The position numbers and the translations under genes were made by a program. 64,000 nt of DNA from Chloroflexota bacterium. GTDB lineage: Bacteria > Chloroflexota > UBA11872. Below the pieces are notes generated by a model. That model was not told the DNA's origin. It saw only the letters and a program-made list of their open reading frames with translations, and searched no databases. The stretch lies in the NCBI GenBank assembly GCA_022825895.1, contig JAJDVX010000029.1, positions 25,474 through 89,473 of the forward strand, in the 5' to 3' direction. Shown here piece after piece: positions 32,771 to 42,036 of the stretch. Within the stretch, counting starts at the first letter, position 1; the number at the start of each line of letters is the position of its first letter.

Positions 32771-33790
32771 ATGCAATACCGCAAGCTCGGCGACACCGGC
32801 CCTGAGGTTTCCGCACTCGGTTTCGGCGGCTGGCCCATGGGCGGCGCCCGCTACGGCTCCATCGACAACGACCTGGCCACCGCCGCCATCGGCCGCGCCC
32901 TCGACCTCGGCGTCACCCTCTTCGACACCGCCGTCGCCTACGGCCTCGGCACCTCCGAGTCCCTCATGGGCAACGCCCTCCAGGGCCACTGGGACGACAT
33001 CGTCGTCGTCACCAAGACCGGCGTCGTCCCCCAGCCCGACAACCCCGACGCTTTCTATCGCGACTCACGCCCCGAAACCATCAAGGCTCAGTGCGAATTC
33101 AGCCTCAAGGCACTCGGCACCGATTTCATCGACGTCTACCTCATCCACTGGCCCGACTTCGACACGCCCAGGGACGAGACGATGCGGGCCATGGAAGACC
33201 TCAAGGCCGAGGGCAAGATCGGCCACGTCGGCGTCTCCAACTACTCAACGTCGCTCATGGACGAAGCCCTCGCCGTCTCCCCAATCGTCGCCAACCAGGT
33301 CGGCTACCACATGCTCGACCGCCGCCACGCCGACGAGATCATTCCCTACTGCGCCGCCAACGGCATCGGCGTCATGGCCTACGGCTCCCTGGCCCACGGC
33401 GTCCTCACCGGCGCCTTCAAGCCTGACCACCGATTCGAAGAAGGCGACTGGCGCGCAACGGGCATCGCCTTCGGCCTTCCGCTCTTCCATCCCGACTACC
33501 TGCCCGAAACCCTCGAGGCTGTGGACGAAGTCACCGCCGCCGCCGAGCAAGTCGGCCTTGCCACGCCGCAACTGGCGCTGCGCTGGGTCCTGGACGAGCC
33601 GGCCATCTCAACCGCCCTCGTCGGCTTCCGCACGCCGGCCGAAGTCGATGCGGCCGTCGAGGCCCTTGAAGCCGACCTGCCGGACGGTCTGATGACCGAA
33701 CCCAACCAGGCAACCTTCGAGGCCTACCAGCGCCTCCTCGCGGGCGGGGCGCCCACCACGCGCGAACAGGGGCCAAGCCGCCGAACCTAG
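32771..33790 (+). CDS. Aldo/keto reductase
   Basis: 339 residues. GFGGWPMGG at the N-terminus and the catalytic tetrad: Asp and Tyr in FDTAVAYG, Lys in VVTKTG and His in LIHWP. GKIGHVGVSNYS follows, and the cofactor-binding end VLDEPAISTALVGFR. The enzyme reduces aldehydes or ketones with NADPH. AGGGAA upstream of the ATG. Its stop overlaps the CpsD-like gene convergently by four bases. Confidence 0.92.
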   Translation: MQYRKLGDTGPEVSALGFGGWPMGGARYGSIDNDLATAAIGRALDLGVTLFDTAVAYGLGTSESLMGNALQGHWDDIVVVTKTGVVPQPDNPDAFYRDSRPETIKAQCEFSLKALGTDFIDVYLIHWPDFDTPRDETMRAMEDLKAEGKIGHVGVSNYSTSLMDEALAVSPIVANQVGYHMLDRRHADEIIPYCAANGIGVMAYGSLAHGVLTGAFKPDHRFEEGDWRATGIAFGLPLFHPDYLPETLEAVDEVTAAAEQVGLATPQLALRWVLDEPAISTALVGFRTPAEVDAAVEALEADLPDGLMTEPNQATFEAYQRLLAGGAPTTREQGPSRRT

Positions 33791-34350
33791 CCTTCGACGA
33801 CCACCGCTCCCAGCAGTTTCGCGCCGGCCTCCCGCAGGATCGCCCGTGCCCGGATCGCGTCGTCGCGATTCGTCCGCGCATGCACCACGGACAGCAACAC
33901 GCCATCCGCCCGCGCCGCCAGCGTCCGCCCATCCGGCACATCCAACAGCGGCGGCCCAGCCACCACCACCAGGTCGTGCCGTCCCGCCTCTGCCCAAACC
34001 CAGTCCAGAAACACTGCCCCGGAGAGCAGCGCCGCATCTCCTGCCCTCACCGGCTCAGCGGTCAGAACGGAGAGATGGTCAGGCACGGTGTGCGTTTCCG
34101 GTGACCCCTCGCTCTTCTCGCCGTCGACATCTGCGTCAACCAGGAGTACCCGGCGTCCCGTCTGCGCCAGCGCCGCGGCCAGGTGAGCCGCGACGTGCCG
34201 CCGCGGCTCCTCCGCATGCGGGCTCGTCACCGTCACAACGGCGTGCGCAGTGTCTCCGAGGGCCACCAAGGTGTTGGCGCGCAACTCCGTAAAGCCTTCG
34301 GCCAAGCCCTCGCCATCTGGCAATTCCGCCAGGATCCTCGGATCAGCCAC
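33787..34350 (-). CDS. CpsD/CapB-like protein without a P-loop
   Basis: 187 residues from GTG 34350, overlapping the Wzz-like stop (GTGGCTGA). The bacterial tyrosine kinase fold is recognisable: VTVTSP, LAAALAQTGRRVLLVDADVDG (Walker A' kept), HDLVVVAGPPLLDVPDG, GVLLSVVHARTNRD. The Walker A position reads SPHAEEPRRHVA instead of SP..GEGKST, and the Walker B acidic residue is Ala (VVAGPP for VIDTPP). There is no Tyr-rich tail. Probably a catalytically dead regulator of Wzz chain-length control, last gene of the EPS operon. Confidence 0.78.
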   Translation of the reverse strand: MADPRILAELPDGEGLAEGFTELRANTLVALGDTAHAVVTVTSPHAEEPRRHVAAHLAAALAQTGRRVLLVDADVDGEKSEGSPETHTVPDHLSVLTAEPVRAGDAALLSGAVFLDWVWAEAGRHDLVVVAGPPLLDVPDGRTLAARADGVLLSVVHARTNRDDAIRARAILREAGAKLLGAVVVEG

Positions 34351-34945
34351 GGGACATCCGCGTAAGCGGCCAAACCAGCCAAATCGCCCCAACGCCCAAC
34401 ACGGCGCCCAGCACGGCAGCAATCGGCAGCGCAACCTCCGCCCGCGGCCACACCGGCGCCCCCGGCGCTCGTGCGGCGTCGATCACGGCCACCTCAAGAC
34501 CTCGTTGCCGATCATTCATTCGCTCCGGCGTCGCCACCTCCGCCACCAGCAACGCCGCCAACCCATTCACTGTCGCCGCGGCCCGGCCAGCGTCGGAATC
34601 TTCGGACTGAATCGTCACCACCAGCCGGTCGCCGTCCCCGTTTGTACGGACATTACGGACGATCTCCCCATCAGACAGCCCACCGCGATCAGCCTCCGGC
34701 AACCGCGCGGCATAGGCCTCCGAGTCCACCCAGGCCGCGTAATTCCGAATCAGTCGCGCCGAAGCCTCGGCTGCCCCAAGATCGGCAATTCGCGGCCGGA
34801 TCGACACGTCCGTCGATGCCCGATACACCGGCGTCGCCACCAGCACGACGACCAGCGCGATCACGGCAGCAACGGCGGCGGACGCAACGGCTCCAACCAG
34901 GTACAGGCGGAGCGGCGGCTGAGTCGGCGGATTGGCCGTGCTCAC
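34343..34945 (-). CDS. Wzz-like chain-length determinant protein
   Basis: 200 residues from GTG 34945, whose GTGA overlaps the previous stop. Two membrane spans: about residues 17-40 (AVASAAVAAVIALVVV) and 170-192. The periplasmic loop between them contains VYRASTDVSIRPRI and RLVVTIQSEDSDAGRAAATVNGL, as in polysaccharide co-polymerases. It partners the protein at 34942-35610 and the CpsD-like protein. The last helix is followed by a short basic tail. Confidence 0.78.
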   Translation of the reverse strand: MSTANPPTQPPLRLYLVGAVASAAVAAVIALVVVLVATPVYRASTDVSIRPRIADLGAAEASARLIRNYAAWVDSEAYAARLPEADRGGLSDGEIVRNVRTNGDGDRLVVTIQSEDSDAGRAAATVNGLAALLVAEVATPERMNDRQRGLEVAVIDAARAPGAPVWPRAEVALPIAAVLGAVLGVGAIWLVWPLTRMSRG

Positions 34946-35610
34946 CGGACGGTCCCGATCACGCACGTGTCCAGCAAGTCAGGCACGTCGTCCGCGAACA
35001 GCCGGTTCAGCCGCCAGTCAATCATCAGCACGGCAAGTACGGCTGCCAGCAGAGCGGCCAACGTCGCCAGTGCCGCGTTGAGAATCACGAGCACCAGCCG
35101 CGGACGTGTGGCCTCGTCAGTCTTGTCGATGAGGCGCAACGTTCCCAGTTCGCTCAGGCTGGGATACAGCCTCGTCTGTTCTTCGACCAGCAGCTTCACC
35201 GCGGCGTCGATGATCGTCTGCGCCGACTGGTCCTCCCAAGTCAACTCGAGCCGCAGTCCTCGTGCCAGCGGAAACACGTCAATCGTGCTGGCCAACACTT
35301 CCAGGTCAACCGCAACGCCGTCCTCGGCCACGGCCTCCACGACTTCGCGGAGCAGGCTGCGGCCACGCCCCAGCCGAACGAGATCTTCAATGACAACGGA
35401 TGAGGCTTGCGCCCGGCTGTTCTCGATTCCGAACTGGCGGTCTTCGCTATCCGGCGGCAACTCCAGCACCAGCAGCAATTCCGCCTCAGCCTCATAGTTC
35501 ACCGGTCCGAAGGACTGCCAGAGAAGCGAACCCACGAGCGTTGCAAACGTCACCGCGCCAATAAACCACCACCAGCGGCCGAGGATCCGACCCACGCGAT
35601 CCGCAGTCAT
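34942..35610 (-). CDS. Wzz-like chain-length determinant protein
   Basis: 222 residues. N-terminal span at about 11-30 (WWWFIGAVTFATLVGSLL), a periplasmic loop with YEAEAELLLVLELP, LELTWEDQSAQTIIDAAVKLL, and a second span at about 170-195. Its ATG shares one base with the TGA of the glycosyltransferase (TGATG), indicating translational coupling. Two separate Wzz-like proteins in a row suggest a two-component co-polymerase. Confidence 0.78.
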   Translation of the reverse strand: MTADRVGRILGRWWWFIGAVTFATLVGSLLWQSFGPVNYEAEAELLLVLELPPDSEDRQFGIENSRAQASSVVIEDLVRLGRGRSLLREVVEAVAEDGVAVDLEVLASTIDVFPLARGLRLELTWEDQSAQTIIDAAVKLLVEEQTRLYPSLSELGTLRLIDKTDEATRPRLVLVILNAALATLAALLAAVLAVLMIDWRLNRLFADDVPDLLDTCVIGTVR

Positions 35611-36761
35611 CAGTCTGCGGAGACCGGTGGTTGTCCGTGGGCGCGCAGGCAGTCGTTCACCGCCTCGAGGAGAGAGCGTCTGAAATTCTCGCGGCTGAAT
35701 CGGCGGGCGTTGGTCACGAGAGCGTCCGTGTCAATGCTCATGGCTTGCACCCGTTGCAGCGCTGCACCAAGCGACTCAACGGTCTGCTCGCGAAATAGGA
35801 TGCCTGTCGTCCCGTCGATCACCGTATCCAGCGCCCCACCTGAGCCGTAGGCCACGACGGGCCGGCCGGCGGCTTGTGCTTCGACCGGGGTGATTCCGAA
35901 ATCCTCGTCACCCGGAAACAGAAACGCTCGACAGCGCGCCATTTCCACGCTCACATCGCGGTCGGGCAGCCTACCAAGAAACGTGACAGTCGGCCCCGCC
36001 AGCGCCCGCAGGTCAGCTTCGGCGCGTCCGGCGCCGACAATCCGCAGCGGCAGTCCGAGTTCGGTACAGGCGCGTACGGCCAGATCAATGCGCTTATAGG
36101 GAATCAGGCGGGACACGATCAGAAACGACTCGCCCACGTCGGTTGTTGGCCGGAAGCGGTTCACGTCCACCGGCGGATGGACAATGCGTGACGAGCGACC
36201 GTAAAAGCGCTGGATGCGGTCGGCCACCGCCCGCGAGATAGCCAGGAACTGGGTCACCCGTTCTGCCGCCTTGCGATCCCATCGGCGCGCCCATGCCAGG
36301 AGCGGCGGCAGTAGCAATCGCGACCAGACCGGCGCCCGTTCGCCGGGCAGGTAGGCATCTGGCATCCAGAGAAAGCGCGTTGGTGTGAGGCAGTAGCAGA
36401 TGTGAACGGCGCCCGGCGCCGTCCGGATTCCCTTGCAGAAAGCGCTTGAGTTGCTGAGCACCAGATCGGCGCTGGGAACGCGCAAACCGCCGAAGGCCAG
36501 CGGATAGAAAGGGAGAAGCGCCTGGTGATTGCTGCGCCAGAGTGGAAATCGCTGAAGCCACGTGTGGCGAATGTCCAGGCGCCGAAAGGCCGGATCGACC
36601 AGCGTGGGCTCGTAGAACGAGGTGTACACCGGAGCCGACGGAAACATGCGGTGCATTTCCACCAGCACGTTCTCGGCCCCGCCTTGCTGGTTCAGCCAGT
36701 CGTGAACCAGCGCTGTGCGCGGCCGCGTTACCGTGTCGGGTATTGGGTCAATACGCGCCAC
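35610..36761 (-). CDS. Glycosyltransferase family 4
   Basis: 383 residues from a GTG. N-terminal HDWLNQQGGAENVL-like acceptor region; C-terminal NDP-sugar-binding region LIVSRLIPYKRIDLAV, LRIVGAGRAEADL, FLGRLPDRDVSVEMARCRAF, and the conserved Glu pair in FGITPVEAQAAGRPVVAYGSG. No signal or span, so cytoplasmic. It overlaps the polyprenyl transferase stop by 14 bases. It extends the lipid-linked EPS repeat unit; sugar unknown. Confidence 0.92.
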   Translation of the reverse strand: MARIDPIPDTVTRPRTALVHDWLNQQGGAENVLVEMHRMFPSAPVYTSFYEPTLVDPAFRRLDIRHTWLQRFPLWRSNHQALLPFYPLAFGGLRVPSADLVLSNSSAFCKGIRTAPGAVHICYCLTPTRFLWMPDAYLPGERAPVWSRLLLPPLLAWARRWDRKAAERVTQFLAISRAVADRIQRFYGRSSRIVHPPVDVNRFRPTTDVGESFLIVSRLIPYKRIDLAVRACTELGLPLRIVGAGRAEADLRALAGPTVTFLGRLPDRDVSVEMARCRAFLFPGDEDFGITPVEAQAAGRPVVAYGSGGALDTVIDGTTGILFREQTVESLGAALQRVQAMSIDTDALVTNARRFSRENFRRSLLEAVNDCLRAHGQPPVSAD

Positions 36762-38286
36762 GTCCGCTCAGGACGGTTGGAATCGTCTGTAGGAGGATGC
36801 GCAGATCAAGACCCAGTGACCAGTTGGATACGTAGAACGTGTCCAGCATCACCATTTCGTCAAACCCCAGGTCACTACGTCCGCTCACCTGCCAGAGGCC
36901 AGTGAGTCCAGGCAGCACCTGCAGGCGATGGCGCGCCCATTCGTCATATTGCGCCACCTCGGCGGGTACCTGGGCTCGGGGCCCCACCAGGCTCATGTGG
37001 CCCAGCAGCACGTTCAGGAGTTGCGGCAATTCGTCGATACTCAGACGTCGGAGCAGGCGACCGACGCGCGTGCGGCGTTGATCGTCCCTCGACTTGAACA
37101 GCAACGGGTGGCGCTCGTCACCGAACAACTCGTGTTTTCGTTCTTCGGCGTCCTGCACCATTGACCGAAACTTGAACACTTGGAATGACTGGCCGTCGCG
37201 CCCGATCCGTGTTTGGCGGAATAGGACGGGGCCAGGCGAATCCAGCCGGATCGCCAGCCCGATCAACACCCACAGCGGAAACGTCAGCACGAGACCGGCC
37301 AGGCTCGCCGTGAGGTCGAGCGCGCGCTTCTGCATATATCGAAACCCGGTGATTTCCGGTTCGCGCAGGGTCACGAGCGGAATCCCGGCCACCGGGTGGA
37401 TGTCCATCCGACCGAACTGAGCTTCAAGCAGGTCTGGCACCACCCGAAACTGCACCCCCTGTCGGCGGCACCGCTCGATGACGGGTGCAAGTTCGTGCTG
37501 CACGCTTGAGGGCAGCGCGACATAGACCACGTCCACCTGTTCGGTCTCAATTACCTCGGCCAGGTTGTCCACGGTTCCCAGCCGTGCGAAGCGGCCGAAT
37601 GCGGCGCTTGCACCGATGTCGCTTGAATCAAGGTAACCAATCACCCGATTGCCCAGGCTTCGATTGGCGGTGAGTTGCTGCATCAGGAACTTGGCCACGG
37701 CGCCTCCGCCCACCACCAGAATGCGCTGGTTGTCATAGCCGGCGCGGCGCAGCAGCCCAAGTCCGATTCGGCGCAAGAGCACCCAGACAACGGCAAACCC
37801 GAGGCCAAACATCCCCAGGTAGAGAAACATCAATCGGGAGAAAAAGACGGGACGTGAGACGAAAAACACCACGATCACGGCCGCGGTTCCAATCAATGTC
37901 CCAACCGCAATCCGTCCCAGGTCGTCCACCAGCGAGGCGCCGCGCCGCGATTGGTACCGGCCAAGCCCGGCAAAACTGAGGAGCGTCACCGGAATGAACA
38001 GGCCGGCGACGACCCAGTAGGCATCCAGGGGGGTGAACTGGAATTCGTTGAGCGTCGGACCGAGGCGCCACGTGTAGCGCGTCGTATACGCCAGCAGAAA
38101 TGCGCCAAAGAGCAGCGCCAGATCGCCCATCGCCAGCACTCGCGGAGAGGCCAGGAACCGCCAGGCCGCGTGGTGATGACGCCGTCGAGCGCCGGAGTTC
38201 GCATTCGTCGCGGCCGGCGGCGTCGGCCGGGGACTGGGCACGCGAGTCAGCTTGGGTCGAGGGCGTGTCGATACAGGTTGAGACAT
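36748..38286 (-). CDS. Exopolysaccharide polyprenyl glycosylphosphotransferase (WbaP-like)
   Basis: 512 residues from ATG 38286; GTG 38241 would avoid overlapping the preceding gene. Four or five membrane spans (about 50-180), a CoA-binding/Rossmann-like middle ([16 protein letters not shown]), another span near 320 and the bacterial sugar-transferase domain at the C-terminus: [63 protein letters not shown] and [14 protein letters not shown]. It starts the repeat unit by loading a sugar-1-phosphate onto undecaprenyl phosphate. Confidence 0.93.
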   Translation of the reverse strand: MSQPVSTRPRPKLTRVPSPRPTPPAATNANSGARRRHHHAAWRFLASPRVLAMGDLALLFGAFLLAYTTRYTWRLGPTLNEFQFTPLDAYWVVAGLFIPVTLLSFAGLGRYQSRRGASLVDDLGRIAVGTLIGTAAVIVVFFVSRPVFFSRLMFLYLGMFGLGFAVVWVLLRRIGLGLLRRAGYDNQRILVVGGGAVAKFLMQQLTANRSLGNRVIGYLDSSDIGASAAFGRFARLGTVDNLAEVIETEQVDVVYVALPSSVQHELAPVIERCRRQGVQFRVVPDLLEAQFGRMDIHPVAGIPLVTLREPEITGFRYMQKRALDLTASLAGLVLTFPLWVLIGLAIRLDSPGPVLFRQTRIGRDGQSFQVFKFRSMVQDAEERKHELFGDERHPLLFKSRDDQRRTRVGRLLRRLSIDELPQLLNVLLGHMSLVGPRAQVPAEVAQYDEWARHRLQVLPGLTGLWQVSGRSDLGFDEMVMLDTFYVSNWSLGLDLRILLQTIPTVLSGRGAY

Positions 38287-39395
38287 CGCTGGGCGGCTAC
38301 TGTCCAATCGAACTGCCGGGCCTGGATCAGCCCGCGTTCACACATCTGGGCGCGCCGTTCCGGCGACGCGAGCACGGCCGCCATCGCGTCGGCCAGCTGG
38401 TGGACATCGCGCGGATCCACGGTCAGGGCTGCGTCACCGGCGACTTCGGGCAGTGAAGACCGGTTCGAGGTGATGACTGGCGTCCCACTGGCCATGGCTT
38501 CCAGCACCGGAATACCAAAGCCTTCGTAGCTGGATGGATACACGACCAAGTCGGCTGCACAGTACCAGTATGGAAGGTCTTCCTGCTTAACATAACCTAC
38601 CCGGTGAATCCTCCGGCGCACGGGACTTTCGGCGAGGGCCGAGTCGATGCCCGCCGTGGCCCAGCCGCTGCCGCCTGCCAGGACGAGATCGCCCTCAAAG
38701 CCTCCGCGCGCCACTTCGCCAAACGCTCGCACCAAGACGTCAACGTTCTTGCGTGGCTCCAGCGTGCCAACGAACAGCACGAACGGACGCTTGAGGCTCC
38801 TGCCTTCCAGGAATTCGTAAACCTCACGGCTGGGTCGAGGACGAAATGCGGCCTCACGTCCCGGGTAGACCACGTGCACGCGTGACTCGTCAATCCCCAG
38901 CAGCTCAATCACGTCGTGCTTTGTCGCACTCGAGTCCGCCAGGATCACGCGTGCGCGCCGGGCCGAAAGCCAAGTCGCGGCGGTCAAGTACCAGCGCCGG
39001 TGCGTGGGGTGCGCGCCCGGCGTGCGCATGAACGAGAGGTCGTGGACAGTCACCACGTGGCGCGTCGGAGACGCCAGCGGGACGACATTCAGCATGGAAT
39101 GCACGACATCCAGCCGCTTCGCAGCAATGTGCCAGGGGGCCAGCAGGTGCTCCCAGAGGACTCGGACGCCGGTTCGAGACGTCGGGGCCCTCGTGCGAAT
39201 GACCCGTACCGGCCGTGCAGGTTCGAACGGCAGGCCGCGCACCTGCTCATTGAGAAAGACCGTGAAGCGATGCTCGCTCGGTTGCGCGAGCAGGGCTTGC
39301 ACCAGATTCGTCGCGTAGCGGCTCGGCCCCGCATTGCGATACGAGGCATCCGTTCGAAGCACCAGCGCATTCAGCCCAACGCGTGCCACGGGCAC
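38247..39395 (-). CDS. Glycosyltransferase family 4
   Basis: 382 residues from a GTG. ..VGLNALVLRT, YRNAGPSRYATNLVQAL at the N-terminus, TVHDLSFMRTPG, LADSSATKHDVIELLGI, PFVLFVGTLEPRKNVDVLVRAF, and PSSYEGFGIPVLEAMASGTPVITSN with the conserved Glu. WbdA/mannosyltransferase-like GT4. It precedes the polyprenyl transferase gene with a 40-base overlap. Confidence 0.92.
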   Translation of the reverse strand: MPVARVGLNALVLRTDASYRNAGPSRYATNLVQALLAQPSEHRFTVFLNEQVRGLPFEPARPVRVIRTRAPTSRTGVRVLWEHLLAPWHIAAKRLDVVHSMLNVVPLASPTRHVVTVHDLSFMRTPGAHPTHRRWYLTAATWLSARRARVILADSSATKHDVIELLGIDESRVHVVYPGREAAFRPRPSREVYEFLEGRSLKRPFVLFVGTLEPRKNVDVLVRAFGEVARGGFEGDLVLAGGSGWATAGIDSALAESPVRRRIHRVGYVKQEDLPYWYCAADLVVYPSSYEGFGIPVLEAMASGTPVITSNRSSLPEVAGDAALTVDPRDVHQLADAMAAVLASPERRAQMCERGLIQARQFDWTVAAQRCLNLYRHALDPS

Positions 39396-39544
39396 CTCAG
39401 ATTGCCGTGCAGACTGATTAGGACCCTCAGAATAGGAAACGGCGCACCCGCTGCGCGTGTGATCGGGCGACGTGCATGACCCGTCAACTCGTCCGCCGAC
39501 CGGCCTGTTCTACCGGGTGCGACGCCCATCGCACGCTCCGTGAG

Positions 39545-41758
39545 TCAGCGTGCATGGCGCCGACCACGACGCCTGCGTTCGAAGTCTCGGGAGCCCTCGC
39601 GCGAACCTTGGACCGGCGCTGCCGCAAGCAGCGTGGCAAAGCCCAAGGCGGCAAAGGCCCCGGTGAGGGTCTGATACGCCATGCCAGTCGTGTTGCCATG
39701 GATGTCGAATGGCTTGTACCACGCAACCAGCGAGCTCCGGATGCCCATGAAGTTCCCGTCTCCACTTGGAAGCGGGAAGGGGTGCAGCCAGAGTTCAGGT
39801 GCATTGACGTGTACGTCGGATGGAAGCAGGCTTCCGACGCCTTGGCCATGATGAAAGCCCTCGGGTTTGCCCAGCACATAGAGACTTCCTGCCGCGAGGT
39901 ACACGGTCGTGGCAACTGCCAGCACGCCAAGCGAGACCTGGAGTAATCTGATTCGCCGGGCTGCCAGACCGACAGCGGTGACGCCAACCGCTGCCAGCAC
40001 CGCGACAATCGGCAACGGATACGCGCGATGTCGCACAAAATCCTCGACTAATGTGACGCGGATCTCGGTCGTGCTGCTATCGACAATCGACAGCGTGATG
40101 AGGATATTCAGAATTGCCGCGAACGGTAAGGCGGCGAGCGCCCAGTGACGTCTCGAGGCGTAGACGGAGCCGATCGAAAAGAGCGACAGGATTGCTGCGA
40201 TTATCAGGAGAAATCGGACGTCATTCAGGAGGAGGAGCCTGGCGAGTCTGGGCAGTGTGACGTCACCAATGACACCGGCCTTATGAACTAGGGCCGTGCC
40301 TGAGTATTGCTCGCCGGGCGTTGGCCAGAATCGTCCAAGCTGAAGGGCGCTGTAGATGACGAGTGGAAGAAGTAGTACACCGAAGGTAATGCTGCCGACA
40401 ACTGCCCGTCGGGAACGAATGGCAAGCAAGGCAACCATGACGAACAGACAGCCATACAGGAGTCCTTCAGGCCTTGTGGCAGTCATGATCGCCGCCAAGA
40501 CACCGAAAGTAATCAAGGAAAAGCTTGGATGCGGTGCGTTGATGGCGTGGATAAACGCCCAGATAGTGGCCGCCAGGAGGGCGATAAACACTGGATCTGG
40601 TTCAGCGGATCCCAGGCTGTAGATCTGGATCGGAGGCAATATGACGGCGAGCACAGCCAACGCGAACGAGGACACGTTGCCAGCGCCGACGGCCAGGGAT
40701 CCACGGTAGATAAGCCAGGGTAGCAATGTGTTTGCCAGGAACATCGGGGCCAGGGCGGCTGGATATGTATAGCCCAATACGGAAAACGACAGCGCCAGAA
40801 GGAAGGGTAAGCCCGGCAAGAACCAATAGCTTCCCCACAAGGGAAATTCTCCGCGTGTGATAAGGGCCTCGGCAGTCACCATGAAGCGTCCTAAATCGTC
40901 GATAGTCACAGCTGAGTAGGATGCAGCTTGAAGTCCGCCAATCGATAGAAGTGAAGCTACGACAATAGTGGGTGAGAAACGGCCCAGCGCGGACCGAAGT
41001 CCAAGCCATGAATCCTCGTGCGCTGGATTCGCTTCTGCCAACCAGAGCACGAATGACGACATGAGTAAGAACCCGGCGAGCGTGACGGCCAGGACTTGAC
41101 CTCCCGCGGAGGTGGCGAGTTCGTGTCGGGGTGCGGCAGGCCATGCCGTTAAGACGGCCACGAAAAATGCGGCGGCGAGCGGCGACGTTCGCCGGGCGAT
41201 TCCCGGTGACGTACGAAGCACCGGCTGCGGCTGCATCATCGACATGCCGCGAATAATGACTGCGCCGACGATGTAACCGACGAGCGCCCATACTGGACTG
41301 AATGCGACGTCAGAGGATGTACCCAAATGAACGAGAGTCGCACAGGCGACTCCGATCACTCCGCCATATGCCAGATCTATACCGGCAGTGCAGTCGCGGA
41401 CATGGTGGGCGACGCGTGTGATCACCAGCGGCAAGGTGGCGGCAAGCACCCATCCCAGAGCACTGGATCTTGTCAGGAATTGGGCGATGTCGTCGTTGAT
41501 CAGTGTTGCAACGGCTAGGCTCGTAAACGGTAGAGATATCAAGAGACTTAACGTGGAAAAACGTAGTCGATAATTTGTGGGCAGGTAGTGGGCATGGAGA
41601 ATGACGACGGCGCCCAGTACCCCTAGAGTTGAAGCGGCTGTAAGAATCGGAGCGTCTGGTCGAAGCGGGTTACCGATCGTGAGAACGGCGCCTGTGCCCC
41701 CGCTGACGAACGCGCTTAGGCCGACTGAGGCGACGGTCGTGCTGCGACTCGGCGCCAT
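39545..41758 (-). CDS. Large multi-pass membrane protein, probable EPS glycosyltransferase or flippase-type
   Basis: 737 residues with about sixteen hydrophobic segments. A loop after the middle (TIDDLGRFMVTAEALITRGEFPLWGSYWF) has an acidic pair and resembles the first periplasmic loop of GT39/ArnT-like lipid-dependent transferases; TATRPEGLLYG is also of this type. There is a second periplasmic loop toward the end. First gene of the EPS operon, 150 bases before the GT4 gene. A Wzy-type polymerase is another possibility. Confidence 0.65.
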   Translation of the reverse strand: MAPSRSTTVASVGLSAFVSGGTGAVLTIGNPLRPDAPILTAASTLGVLGAVVILHAHYLPTNYRLRFSTLSLLISLPFTSLAVATLINDDIAQFLTRSSALGWVLAATLPLVITRVAHHVRDCTAGIDLAYGGVIGVACATLVHLGTSSDVAFSPVWALVGYIVGAVIIRGMSMMQPQPVLRTSPGIARRTSPLAAAFFVAVLTAWPAAPRHELATSAGGQVLAVTLAGFLLMSSFVLWLAEANPAHEDSWLGLRSALGRFSPTIVVASLLSIGGLQAASYSAVTIDDLGRFMVTAEALITRGEFPLWGSYWFLPGLPFLLALSFSVLGYTYPAALAPMFLANTLLPWLIYRGSLAVGAGNVSSFALAVLAVILPPIQIYSLGSAEPDPVFIALLAATIWAFIHAINAPHPSFSLITFGVLAAIMTATRPEGLLYGCLFVMVALLAIRSRRAVVGSITFGVLLLPLVIYSALQLGRFWPTPGEQYSGTALVHKAGVIGDVTLPRLARLLLLNDVRFLLIIAAILSLFSIGSVYASRRHWALAALPFAAILNILITLSIVDSSTTEIRVTLVEDFVRHRAYPLPIVAVLAAVGVTAVGLAARRIRLLQVSLGVLAVATTVYLAAGSLYVLGKPEGFHHGQGVGSLLPSDVHVNAPELWLHPFPLPSGDGNFMGIRSSLVAWYKPFDIHGNTTGMAYQTLTGAFAALGFATLLAAAPVQGSREGSRDFERRRRGRRHAR

Positions 41759-41961
41759 CTGTCAGAACGGCCGGGCCGCGGTCGGGCGCCCTTTGGTCAT
41801 TCCTGGCATCCGAGTCCTTGCGATTCTCATGCGAGGCCCTGGCCTCGCGAGTGACGTGCGACTGCCTGACGAAGTTTGATCGGAATGATGCTGAAGGCCA
41901 GGCACGACTCCGCGCAGTATCTGGGCGGGCGGGGGCCAAGACGCAAATGGAATCCTTAAAT

Positions 41962-41997
41962 CAGAGCGGGGGACGGCATCGGCCGTCCCCCGCTCTG
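41962..41997 (-). terminator. Strong hairpin after the UgpC-like gene
   Basis: A perfect 16-bp stem (CAGAGCGGGGGACGGC with its complement) around the loop ATCG. On the minus strand it is followed by ATTTAAGG. It lies 40 bases after the ATPase stop (42037) and 200 bases before the EPS operon start, so it separates two transcription units. Confidence 0.75.
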
Positions 41998-42036
41998 TTT
42001 GCCGCCTCGGTAGCGGTTGAGCAGGTGTGCCGGTCC

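Noticed and set aside
32495..32989. N-terminal extension of the phosphonoacetate hydrolase frame
   Set aside because: The upstream residues match no PhnA sequence and overlap the promoter and start of the aldo/keto reductase on the other strand.
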